Below are positions 36,188 to 45,500 of a stretch of 64,000 bases of DNA, one piece after another. The notes under the pieces were generated by a model. The model was not told the origin of the DNA, did no database searches, and saw nothing but the letters and a program-made list of their open reading frames with translations. Each line of letters starts with the position of its first letter. The first letter of the stretch is position 1. Source of the stretch: Aved-18 sp964606665 (GTDB taxonomy: Bacteria > Cyanobacteriota > Vampirovibrionia > Obscuribacterales > Obscuribacteraceae); assembly GCA_964606665.1 (NCBI GenBank), contig CAZSHS010000001.1, forward strand, positions 124,001 to 188,000, in the 5' to 3' direction. A program made the position numbers and the translations under genes.

Positions 36188-36232
36188 AACAACATGCTCG
36201 AATAGTAAGTAACTCCAGCGTGCCAGAATTAA

Positions 36233-36370
36233 CTTCGTCGCGCAAGTTGCAGGACAACAAATTGAATGGAATTTGATTTGCCTATAACGCCAAAAAAATC
36301 GCGTCTGGAAACGCTGACTGGGCTAGCGTCCGTTTTGCAGCTTGTGAGAAAAACCATGCGTTTTTAATAC
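36233..36370 (+). repeat. 138-bp direct repeat, copy 2 (possible structured RNA)
   Basis: Identical to 34705-34842 over 138 bases, offset by exactly 1528 bases. It sits between the stop of the minus-strand TPR membrane protein gene (36464) and the start of the cassette gene at 36187. The closing helix arms are at 36241-36255 and 36332-36346. Identity ends sharply on the left and decays on the right (CTGATGAGCGAATGC against TTGATGAACAAACGC). Confidence 0.85.
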
Positions 36371-36463
36371 TTGATGAACAAACGCAAAAAAGACCTATGC
36401 AAATGGCGTAAGATTTTCGACGAGTTATTCACAGAACTTGCAGAGCGCACAAAGCGCGCAAAA

Positions 36464-37363
36464 TTATTGAAGCTCTTCGGCGTTGGCATCAACTTTTGCA
36501 GGCGTGCTCAAATCAATCAGAGCCTTGGCTGCGAAATTATCTTGGGGATTCATCTCGCTTGCCTGCTTCAATTCTTTGGTGGCTTCTGCCATTTGCTTCT
36601 CGTGAGCAAGAGCCAGACCTAAGTGATAGTGAGCGTTCGCGTTGCTTGGATCCAGTTTGACCGCTTCCTGGTAATAAGGCAGCGCTTGAGCCCATGAGCC
36701 AGCCTTTTCGTAAGCAATTGCTTGAGCTAAAACAATCAGAGCGACACCGACTTTGTCGTCTTTGTTTTGGTTCTGGATTTCTTTTTTGAGAGCTTCTAGA
36801 TTTTGAATTTGGTTGTCACCCTCGCCTTCAAGCGCTTGCGAGAATTGTGCTTGCATTCCGCCTGGAAGATTTTTGTTTTCAATCACTTCGACATTCTTCA
36901 AATCTGCTTTCATGCGTGATGGTTTGCCAACAACTTTGGCTAGAGCAACTTGATTGAAGACGCGCATGTCGCCTGCGGGAATCACGCCTTGAACTTGTAA
37001 TTCACCTTTGCCAAATTCGCTGCCATCGGCACCGGTTAACACATAATCGAAAGTGGGATTTTTGACATCGACTGCGTTGTAGTTCGCCACTTCAACATCG
37101 ACTAGTGCTTGAGTGCCGCTCATAGAAGGCTTTTGAAACACAATGGATACGTTGCGCAAATATTGATTCGTTTTGAAATTGACAAAGAATGAGACCGCTT
37201 GCACGATACCAAATATGATGCTACCCAGAACTAGTGTAAGTAGTCCGCGCTTCAACCATTTTGTCAAGCCAGACGATGTGTTTGAGCTTGCAGTGCGTTC
37301 GTAGAAATCTGTCTCGATCTTTACTTGGTCTTCTTGATTCTGATTTTGGTCGGTCATTTTCAT
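36464..37363 (-). CDS. Single-pass membrane protein with C-terminal TPRs
   Basis: The 299-residue protein has a cytoplasmic N-terminus, one membrane helix (LLTLVLGSIIFGIVQAVSFFV, near 40-60), then a beta-rich region and TPRs. The beta region (VSIVFQKPSMSGTQALVDVEVANYNAVDVKNPTF) resembles LEA/FxxxD-type exported domains. The TPRs are LIVLAQAIAYEKAGSWAQALPYYQEAVKLDPSNANAHYHLGLALAHEKQMAEATKELKQ. The ATG follows the stop of the SpoIID-domain gene directly (TAAATG), so the two are probably translated together. A role in cell-envelope assembly alongside its neighbour is plausible but unproven. Confidence 0.78.
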   Translation of the reverse strand: MKMTDQNQNQEDQVKIETDFYERTASSNTSSGLTKWLKRGLLTLVLGSIIFGIVQAVSFFVNFKTNQYLRNVSIVFQKPSMSGTQALVDVEVANYNAVDVKNPTFDYVLTGADGSEFGKGELQVQGVIPAGDMRVFNQVALAKVVGKPSRMKADLKNVEVIENKNLPGGMQAQFSQALEGEGDNQIQNLEALKKEIQNQNKDDKVGVALIVLAQAIAYEKAGSWAQALPYYQEAVKLDPSNANAHYHLGLALAHEKQMAEATKELKQASEMNPQDNFAAKALIDLSTPAKVDANAEELQ

Positions 37364-38629
37364 TTAGTTACCTGGCATTGCATAAGATTCGGCTCTATAT
37401 CTATCTAGATAGTCGAGCTGCAATTTGCCGCTTGAATCTTGATAGTACTGTAAAAGTATTTGATCGAAGCGCCATCCGCGCTTGGCGAGCAGGTTTGCGC
37501 CGTGTTGGCTCAGACCGCGTGCACCATTTCCCTTGCCCCGACAAGTGAAGACCCAGCTCTCTCCAGCTTCGCTAACATCGAGAATTCCTGCTGTAGTGAG
37601 ACCGAGCATTTTGGATAAGACTAGACCGTTTACGTCTTTGGAGCCGTTTCGTCCCATAATTTGAATGGCTGTTGCAAATCCGTTTGGATGCCATTGTTTT
37701 ACAGTTACACCAAGAATGTCCGAGACGCCTGTGATAGTTTCCAATTTCTGGTTGGACACAACGTGCTTTTTGATATTTAAATTCTCGTCGCTTGTTTTGT
37801 TGCTTCCACCTATAGTGGCTCGATAAAATCCGGCTTTGACGATGCCCGAGTTTTTGAGCACGATGCCGCGAGTCTCGCGCACAGCTCGAAATGTTGATGG
37901 TTGTTCGCAGGCAAGGCCCTTGTACATTTGGTCGCTCACGTTTGGAACCAGGTCGTAACCGGTGCTCTTGTACCATTTGCTCTTGGAAGGTCCCATGTGC
38001 GCCCAAGCATAGCTTCGAGCTGCGACCGCTTGTGCTTTGAGTGCTTCTAAGTGCCAACTGGGTGGCATTTCGGCTGGCACGCAACCAAGTAGATAATCTT
38101 CCAGGTCGAGCAAGTTAATGACATTGAGCTTGCCGTTGACCACGACGATTTCAAGACATCCTCTCCACCAACCGTTATTAGTCCAGACCCGAAAATCGGG
38201 ACTTGTTATATAAGTACGACGGTCTCGAGCCAATGGAAAGCTGCGACCGGTCGCCAGCTCAGTGATTCCGCTAGGGGTAATGTTGTAAACAGTTTGGGGC
38301 TTGAGAGCGCAGACGGGTCTGCCGTCGACCACTACAGCTCCAGGTGTCCAAACGGCAAAACGTGCCCAGGGGACTTGTCTGTGAATTCCGACTCGAATAG
38401 GATGGAGCATTGGCGGATAAAAACTTTGAGCGACCATTCGGTAAGTTGCTTGTTGCACTTGACCTCTGATTGGCTTCTTGGTCTCGACTTCTTGCGCCGC
38501 CTCGGTGCTGTCTTCTTCCTCGTCATCGCCAAACGCGGGCATTGCAAAGACGCCTGTAATTAATGCCAAGCTCAGGCTAAAAATGGAGGTAAATTTGGTG
38601 ATAGAGTTGTAGCGCCCGAAAAGCCGCAT
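37364..38629 (-). CDS. Exported SpoIID/LytB-domain protein
   Basis: This protein carries the SpoIID domain, which in sporulation SpoIID acts as a peptidoglycan lytic transglycosylase. The core is LLDLEDYLLGCVPAEMPPSWHLEALKAQAVAARSYAWAHMG, with DQMYKGLACEQPSTFRAVRETRGIVL and SQHGANLLAKRGWRFDQIL following. The start is placed at ATG 38629, which gives a signal-type N-terminus (ITKFTSIFSLSLALITGVFAMPAFG). A TTG at 38692 would add 21 residues. Similar non-sporulation proteins are common in cyanobacterial relatives. The gene is divergent from the response regulator and coupled to the TPR membrane protein. Confidence 0.85.
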   Translation of the reverse strand: MRLFGRYNSITKFTSIFSLSLALITGVFAMPAFGDDEEEDSTEAAQEVETKKPIRGQVQQATYRMVAQSFYPPMLHPIRVGIHRQVPWARFAVWTPGAVVVDGRPVCALKPQTVYNITPSGITELATGRSFPLARDRRTYITSPDFRVWTNNGWWRGCLEIVVVNGKLNVINLLDLEDYLLGCVPAEMPPSWHLEALKAQAVAARSYAWAHMGPSKSKWYKSTGYDLVPNVSDQMYKGLACEQPSTFRAVRETRGIVLKNSGIVKAGFYRATIGGSNKTSDENLNIKKHVVSNQKLETITGVSDILGVTVKQWHPNGFATAIQIMGRNGSKDVNGLVLSKMLGLTTAGILDVSEAGESWVFTCRGKGNGARGLSQHGANLLAKRGWRFDQILLQYYQDSSGKLQLDYLDRYRAESYAMPGN

Positions 38630-38734
38630 AATCGAAAAATATAAACCCAAACTAACGACGTCAGATCTCAATTTTAAATTAGACAGATCCAAAAGAATGT
38701 GATTGTTAGCAGCAATTTTATAGAATTAGGACAA

Positions 38735-39418
38735 ATGAAGAAAATACTCATAGTTGATGACGAAGTAGATATTGCCAATTCGATTCAGTACGTCCTGAAT
38801 CAGGAAGGGTTTGTGACCTTTCTGGCGTACAACGGACTGAAAGCGATGGACCTCATTACCAAAGAGAAGCCCGATTTGGTTATTCTCGATTTGATGATGC
38901 CAGGTATCGACGGTTATGAAGTCTGCAGACGTATTCGCTCTACAGACAAGAAAACGCCAATATTGATGTTGACCGCTCGCACATCCGAAATTGACACAGT
39001 TGTCGGTCTTGAGCTTGGCGCCAACGACTATATTGCAAAGCCAGTTCGTTTGCGCGAGCTTGTTGCCCGCGTCAAAGCGCATTTGCGCGAAGCGCCAGAA
39101 GTGCAAGTGACAACAGGCGGAATTAAGCTTGGCGAACTATCTATAGATCCAGAAAGTCGCACCGTAAAAGTTTCAGAGCGCGATATTGATCTTACTTTTA
39201 AAGAGTTTGAGTTGTTGTTGGCGCTTGCTCGCCAGCCTAATCGCGTTTTTTCGCGTGACCAGTTATTTTCGCAAGTCTGGGGTTCAGACTTCCTGGGCGA
39301 AAGCCGAACGGTAGATGTGCACATAAGATATTTGCGCGAAAAATTGGAAGAAAATCCAAGCCAACCCAATCACATTCTCACCGTGCGTGGAGTGGGCTAT
39401 CGCCTTGTTTGGACGTAA
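38735..39418 (+). CDS. OmpR/PhoB-family response regulator
   Basis: A 227-residue two-component regulator. The receiver domain has the acidic pair (ILIVDDEVD), phospho-acceptor Asp (LVILDLMMPG), Thr (LMLTARTS) and Lys (DYIAKPV). The winged-helix DNA-binding domain ends RTVDVHIRYLREKLEENPSQPNHILTVRGVGYRL. The ATG at 38735 with AGGA upstream gives the normal MKKILIVDDE start. No histidine kinase gene is adjacent, so it is an orphan here. It is divergent from the SpoIID-domain gene and may control it. Confidence 0.94.
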   Translation: MKKILIVDDEVDIANSIQYVLNQEGFVTFLAYNGLKAMDLITKEKPDLVILDLMMPGIDGYEVCRRIRSTDKKTPILMLTARTSEIDTVVGLELGANDYIAKPVRLRELVARVKAHLREAPEVQVTTGGIKLGELSIDPESRTVKVSERDIDLTFKEFELLLALARQPNRVFSRDQLFSQVWGSDFLGESRTVDVHIRYLREKLEENPSQPNHILTVRGVGYRLVWT

Positions 39419-40124
39419 AGCATTCGCACTAGCCTTTTCATTTCTGGCTCTTGGTGCGCCTTTGCGTGCAGAAGACGCTTTAGAAAAAATGGGCGAAAAA
39501 GTTTCGCCGCGTGATGAAAAAGCGGTTTGGAATAAAAAGTACGATCGCAAAATGTATTTATTTGGCAAAAAGCCCAACGTGTTTTTTGCTGCGCAGTTAG
39601 ATAAATTGACGCCAGGCAAATTATTGCTTCCGGCTGAAGGCGAGGGACGTAACGCGGTTTACGCCGCCAAGCAAAAATGGCAAGTCGATGCCTTTGATGT
39701 AAGCGATGTCGCCAAAAATAAAGCGCTAAAATTTGCCGAGGAAGAAAAAGTTTCGATCAATTATTTTGTAAGTGACGCATCCACAGTCGATTTAAAACCC
39801 AACAATTATGATGCTGTTGCGGTTATATTTTTTCAACCGCAAGATAATGAAACGACGTCAAAGTTTTTCACAATACTGAAAGACTCCATCAAGCCGGGCG
39901 GTTCGATAATAGTCGAAGGCTTTGCTAAGTCGCATTTAAAATTGAAAACTAGATTTGGTCCTAAAGATCTTTCTTGCATGTACGACAAAAAATTCCTCAA
40001 AAATAATTTCGAAGGCTGGAAAATCTGCCTAATTAAAGAGCGTAAAGCCGTTCTAGATGAAGGAATGCATGACGGTCGTGCCTTCGTAGTTGATTTAGTG
40101 GCAAAGAAACCAATTGAAAAATAA
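39387..40124 (+). CDS. Class I SAM methyltransferase with N-terminal export signal
   Basis: The methyltransferase core is TehB-like: WNKKYDRKMYLFGKKPNVFFAAQLDKL, then GKLLLPAEGEGRNAVYAAKQ (SAM loop), VDAFDVSDVAKNKAL and YDAVAVIFFQPQ. In front lies what looks like a signal peptide (FALAFSFLALGAPLRAED). The GTG at 39387 overlaps the response regulator by 32 bases. A TTG at 39405, with GGAG upstream, gives an even more typical signal sequence. A start at ATG 39489 would remove the signal but has no ribosome binding site. Export of a SAM-dependent enzyme would be odd, because SAM is cytoplasmic. Confidence 0.7.
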   Translation: MEWAIALFGRKAFALAFSFLALGAPLRAEDALEKMGEKVSPRDEKAVWNKKYDRKMYLFGKKPNVFFAAQLDKLTPGKLLLPAEGEGRNAVYAAKQKWQVDAFDVSDVAKNKALKFAEEEKVSINYFVSDASTVDLKPNNYDAVAVIFFQPQDNETTSKFFTILKDSIKPGGSIIVEGFAKSHLKLKTRFGPKDLSCMYDKKFLKNNFEGWKICLIKERKAVLDEGMHDGRAFVVDLVAKKPIEK

Positions 40125-41211
40125 CTGTCGATTGATCAATACTGCACTTGGTGCTTTAGTGGCGTTGTCACTTTTATTGTCGATAAATCCGAGTGAGGCA
40201 CTAGCAGAGAAAAAATCTGTTGCCAAAGGAAACGATTATCCTCGTCTGGTTTCTGGCGCAAACACTCCAGAAGGCAAGATGGCACTTGAGATTGCAAAAG
40301 CCGCATTTAAAGCCAATACTCCTCGTATATGGGAAGCGGGCGATGAGGTCAAAGACAAAGTTAAATCCGTTATTTTGTGTCAAAACAGTCAAGTCGAACT
40401 TTGGCATAAAGATGGTGCGATAGAAACCATCCCAGACAAAGATGGATTTAGTTTCGTCTATATTCAAAAAAACAAATTCAATGGCAATAGATTTGTAGTT
40501 TCTCAATACACTCACAGTTGGCGTGGCGACATGCACACACTTGTTCGCGTTCCTGAAAAATTGAGTCAGGAGGAAACTTTTGGTATCTTGCGCACCAATG
40601 GTGGAAGTGAAGTCGCAGATAAGAAAGGCTCGCAAGAATTAGTATTGGATACTTGGACCAGTCCATGGATAGCCGAAAAAGACGGTATTACTTGTAGCAT
40701 AGATACTAATCATCCAGCATCGCCATTAGGTGACTGGGCTGTATTTGGAATTAGTGGAAAAACCGAGCCTGTTGCAAGAATTGCTTTTCATCCAGATGTA
40801 AAAGACACGACCATATTAATTCCCAAAGGTCCGCTTAGAGAAATTGCAGTCTTGCTCGATTCAATTGTAGGTATTCCTTCAACAGATCAAGGAACGCTAA
40901 ATGCCATTGGGCGCGTGCATGCCGATGTGAAATATTTGTGGATGGATCTTGTTTATCGACCTTGGTCTATGGGCACCGGATATAATACCAGGGATAGAAT
41001 TGAGCGCGGACTAAAGAAATGGTCAAAGGGTAGCAAAGTCTATAAAGCTCAGTACGATAGATTGAAAGTGTTGTATCCACAAGCTGAATTACAACTGGCA
41101 CAGTATTACAAAAACCGCTTTGGCTGGAGTGATGCACGGTCCAAGCAAGGTGCCAAACTTTGGATGGATGCGATTTACAAAGCGCACTTTGTCTTTCCGT
41201 CGGATGGTTAA
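40114..41211 (+). CDS. Exported hypothetical protein
   Basis: A 365-residue protein with a signal peptide (LINTALGALVALSLLLSINPSEALA). The rest is soluble, with no family I recognise. It has a likely beta-rich N-terminal half (VILCQNSQVELWHKDGAIETIP, NGNRFVVSQYTHSW) and a helical C-terminal half. The TTG start overlaps the end of the methyltransferase gene by 11 bases, so the two are probably coupled and may act together outside the inner membrane. The following 173 bases to the convergent acyltransferase gene show no clear terminator. Confidence 0.68.
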   Translation: MKNNCRLINTALGALVALSLLLSINPSEALAEKKSVAKGNDYPRLVSGANTPEGKMALEIAKAAFKANTPRIWEAGDEVKDKVKSVILCQNSQVELWHKDGAIETIPDKDGFSFVYIQKNKFNGNRFVVSQYTHSWRGDMHTLVRVPEKLSQEETFGILRTNGGSEVADKKGSQELVLDTWTSPWIAEKDGITCSIDTNHPASPLGDWAVFGISGKTEPVARIAFHPDVKDTTILIPKGPLREIAVLLDSIVGIPSTDQGTLNAIGRVHADVKYLWMDLVYRPWSMGTGYNTRDRIERGLKKWSKGSKVYKAQYDRLKVLYPQAELQLAQYYKNRFGWSDARSKQGAKLWMDAIYKAHFVFPSDG

Positions 41212-41384
41212 TTCGAAAATTCGAGAGACTTAAATCTTTTCGGATTTTAAAAACAGAGTACCAAGCCCAAACACCCTAAATGAAGAAGTGGGGTTAAAGT
41301 CACTTGGGGCCAACCATAAGCAAAACATCCCGTAATACTTACGTTCAACTTTTTTGCTAAAAAGGCAAATGTCAAAAGAAAATT

Positions 41385-42587
41385 TCATTTAGCAATTAAT
41401 CGGACCAATTCGTCAATCATGGATTGAATCTGATCATGTAAGGTCGACGTCACATTGCTCAGCAATCCATGCGCATCTGTTTGATATTGATCCGCAAACG
41501 TACCTAGATTTGTCGGTTCAGCGATTTTGACATAAACATTGCGATTGGCTAATTGCTGCGGACGCTTAATTTTATACAAGTCGCGCTCTTGTTTTAAAAG
41601 CGCCTCCGCTATGCGGTCTTGCGAATTGCCAGTGCCATAGTATCCAGGTCGCCAGCTCACCATGTGCTCGACAATCTTTAAGTCGTCTAACTCTTTCATC
41701 TTTTGCGGGAAGTTCATTTCGCGCAGTTCAGCACCTAATTGCCACGATTGATCGATCAGGTTTTTTTGCGACAAAAGCTTTTTCTGATGTTTCTCTTCAA
41801 TCATCTGAAGAAGCGCTTCTTGAGTCTGCGAAATCTCTTGTCCCAGGTCGGACTCAGATGAATGGTCAAGATTGATACCATATGTTTTTTGTTCGCGATG
41901 CAAAAGGGTTTGTTGAATTCGACGCAATCGCTCGATTAGCGTACCGTCCATTTTTGGCAGCGAGAGCCGCGTTTCCATACGAGTCATGCGACGACTCAAA
42001 ATATCTTCAATTGATTCTGGATAGTGATACTTAATCGCCATCGGAATTAAATATGCTGACCAGTTGGGATTCGCTTTTCTTTGCGACACCACTGCATCCA
42101 TTGCAATTGAAATTGCGCCTGCGTGAAAGCGCTGTATCACTTCGTTCAAGTAAAATATTTCGCCTTCGGGAAACATGACAAGGACATCCTTGCCAGCTTT
42201 GACGAGGTCAACAGCGTAGTCTTTTGCGGTGATATCGTGTGCGCCACGATTAACCGAGAAGTAACCAAGGCTTTGCAGTGCTTTGCCAGCAAGACCGAAA
42301 TTTTCATTGAAAGCCTCACGATTACACATGATCATGAATCGTTTTCCGCATCGACGCGCAAGATCAAGACAAACGCGTGGGTCCATTTCGTCTGCGTGAT
42401 TAGAAACCAGCACGAGTCCAGCATCTTTAGGCAGCGCACGTAGTCTGTCTATATCTTCTTCGTCAATTATTACTTTGTTGGTCATCGCCAATTGCGCGCG
42501 AATGACCGCCTGTGCCGCTTTGATAACGAAGTCTGACGGACGAGCAGGAATGAAGTGATTGTTGGGGTCTGGCTTTTTAGTTTCCAT
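41385..42587 (-). CDS. PlsC-type glycerolipid acyltransferase-like protein
   Basis: About 400 residues. The acyltransferase motifs are clear: LVLVSNHADEMDP (HX4D, His near 62) and DVLVMFPEGEIFYLNEVIQRFHAGA (FPEG, near 140). The C-terminal 200 residues are helical and charged, longer than in simple PlsC enzymes. The substrate is unknown. The ATG at 42587, overlapping the upstream gene by 11 bases, gives METKKPDPN. A longer frame to 42797 would lie entirely inside the WG-repeat gene and is rejected. It is the second gene of a two-gene unit. Confidence 0.82.
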   Translation of the reverse strand: METKKPDPNNHFIPARPSDFVIKAAQAVIRAQLAMTNKVIIDEEDIDRLRALPKDAGLVLVSNHADEMDPRVCLDLARRCGKRFMIMCNREAFNENFGLAGKALQSLGYFSVNRGAHDITAKDYAVDLVKAGKDVLVMFPEGEIFYLNEVIQRFHAGAISIAMDAVVSQRKANPNWSAYLIPMAIKYHYPESIEDILSRRMTRMETRLSLPKMDGTLIERLRRIQQTLLHREQKTYGINLDHSSESDLGQEISQTQEALLQMIEEKHQKKLLSQKNLIDQSWQLGAELREMNFPQKMKELDDLKIVEHMVSWRPGYYGTGNSQDRIAEALLKQERDLYKIKRPQQLANRNVYVKIAEPTNLGTFADQYQTDAHGLLSNVTSTLHDQIQSMIDELVRLIAK

Positions 42588-45500
42588 TTCGTATTGTTTT
42601 TTCGCTGTTTTTTGGAATTGCTTTTCGACCGTTGGTTGGTGACAAAATATTTTTGTGCTCGTTCGCTTCAGAAGGAAAATCTTCATAGACAACATTTTCG
42701 GTAATCCATCCGTCATTCGTGCCGAACATTCCTTGTGAAACACGCCAGCTTTTGACTTTACCATTTTCGAATTTGACTGCAAACCAGACATGCTCATTAA
42801 TACAGCCTGTAGCTTTTAATGAGTATGCAAGAAAATCTTCTTCAACTGAATCATTGGGATGTTTGGGCATCCCAAGCAGCTCTACCAACTTGGTCTTAGG
42901 CATTCCAATCAGATCGTAATCTTTCAAGAGTCCGTAAAATAGTTGCTTCTTATCTGTTCCGAAATTTCTAGTTGCTGATTTCCAGTCAAGTGGACTGAAA
43001 TTTACAGTCGAGGGCTTCGCTGCAATCACAATTCCGTCGGGAAGTGCTTTGAGCGAATCGTATTCAGGTTGGATAACTAATTTTCCTTGTTTATCGATAA
43101 GTCCAGCCCGAGCTGATTTGTTATTCTGCTGCAATTTCACTTGCGCGTAACCATTTTCGAAAGGTGATGCCTCCATATATTTGGGCTCTACGACAACCTT
43201 TCCCGTCTTATCTATATACCCCCATAGTACACCGCTTCCTCTGTCTGGAGCGCTTCTTCTGGTCGGTCCATTTATGCAGAAAGGTGCAAGCCCTTCGTTA
43301 AATTCACTTATGTACGAGGTTCCAGCAGGTAGTTTAAACGCTACATTTCCGATTGAATCAATTATCTCGAGGCTATCCCAATCCTTTCCATTGGCGGTGT
43401 ATTTGGCAAAAAGATTCTCTTTCAAATTATTCAGCCAATCGAATTGAGGTTCTAAAATGATTTTGCCTGTCTTATCTATAACTCCAAATTTGCGTTGAGA
43501 GTTGCAACCGACGCAAAATCCACTACGGAATCCAGACCAGCATTCTAAGTCAGTTTCAAACAATATTTTTCCTGATTTATCCATAAACTGAGTTGGCTTT
43601 TTGTAAAAAGATAGAGACGCAAGTCCTTCTGAAAAATTGGTTGTGTGTCTACTATTTTTTCCAACTACCTTACCTTGCATATCGCAAAACCCATTTGACT
43701 GAAAATCAGTGGATCTAACCGGAATCAAGCCTTCGCTGAGTTGAAGGTTTTTTGATCTGGTTGGAGAATACGCTAAGTAAAATTCTTTTGGAACTGAACC
43801 TGTTTTGACGCCTTTACAATTGAAGATGTCGACTGTCTGGTTTCGACTGGTCAGTAAGATGCACTTTTCATCAGTGTAGGCTATATCTTCATAGTTAGGC
43901 TCAACAATTATATTTCCATGCAAATCGCATAATCCGAAAATTTCTTTGCCCTTGATCTCGGGATAGACGTTTTCGTCCTTTTTAACAACGAGTACTTGTC
44001 CAGCCGGTTGAACTGCTAATAGGCCTTTCGGTGTCGTAAAATTTTTGATGTTACCTGATTTGTCTATAAGTGCAATTGATGACGGAGACATTCCAGGATT
44101 GGCTTTGTCGAATGAACCAGCTCTAAAGTCACTATTTGTAGTTGGTTGTATCGAGAAGTACTCGAATGGAATAAGCACATGCTGCTTCAGATCCATCACT
44201 CCGAATTTGGGCAAAGTCGTTATGAATTGCTCGTTGCTAGAGGTTGAAGGCTTCGAGGCTAACGGTGCAGTTTGTGCAATTGGCTGTAGATTTAGTTTTA
44301 GTGTTGCGCAGGTTTTGTTCCATAAAAGATCTGTTGTGTATAGAATCTGCTTTGAGTCAGCTGTCCATGTAATGTTACCAACTTGGTTTAAAGGATGTTC
44401 CTCAATCAGATTTCCATTTGTGTCAAAAATGTCTATCTGGTTGAATCTGCTCGATGCAATATATTTTGCATCTGGCGAATAAACGATTTCTCCGAACTCT
44501 TTTTGAATGAGATTCAAAGGCGCAAAATTATTTTTAGCGTCCAGAATTTTTAAACATTGAGGACCAAATCTCACTGCAATCTTCGAGCTATCCGGTGTCC
44601 ATGCGATACAAGCTACAGAGTAAATATCTGGATGGAAAACAATTTTTCTGGTTTTCGCATCGAGAATCATCAACTCATGAATGGAGTTCCACTTATCGCC
44701 TTGAGCACCTCCGACTGCTATGAAGCGACCATCTGGCGAATATTGGCACAAATTGTAAGACTTCAAATGTCTGTCTTGCCATTTAATTCTCTCTTTGGTT
44801 TCAACGTTGCAAAAAAACAAATTGTCAGCTGCGGCATAAACGAAATTCTTTGAATCCGGTGCCCAGCAATAATCGTTTATATAGGTGCTATTGGTGTAAG
44901 AGTTTTCTACGGGGGTGGTATCGAAATCTGCCGAGTATTCTTGAAGACGTTCTTCATCTGACCGTCTTGAAAGAATCAATTTTTCTGTAGGATGATCCGT
45001 TTGCGTAAATATAACAGAGATTTTTTCCAGGAAATATTTTTCGTCGGGCGACAGCCCGCGCGCTAACGTGGTCTGGGTGCCTTTTCCGTTACTTAGTTCT
45101 AAGAAGGTGGCTTTGGGTGGAGTTGCTATTTCTGCTGAATTGCCTTTGGCTTTTTTTGCTTCCTCTTCCCTCTTCCATTCCTCCATTCTCGCTTTTGTCT
45201 TATTTCTTTCTTCTGGCGAGCCTAATGTGACTATTGTTCTAGCATTCCTGAAAGAAGATGCCGTGTCATATTTAGGCGCAATTATGAATTTTCCGGTCTT
45301 GTCAATAAACGCAATACTTTCTGCTACTTGCACGAGAGCTCGGCCACCGGAGAAAGGAAGAGCTTCGTCGAAAGTGGCTTGAATAACCAGTTTTCCGTTC
45401 TGGTCTATAAACCCCCATTTTTTTTCAGAGGTTTGGACAGGACACAAGCCATCACTGAACTTCAATGAATCTAGAAATTGAGGTGAGATTTTCTCTTTGC

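Noticed and set aside
36371..36622. 83-residue plus-strand open frame starting at the edge of repeat copy 2
   Set aside because: It lies antisense to the well-supported TPR membrane protein for most of its length and has no ribosome binding site.
42588..42797. N-terminal 70-residue extension of the acyltransferase
   Set aside because: It lies wholly inside the WG-repeat gene in another frame; the ATG at 42587 gives a normal start with a short overlap.
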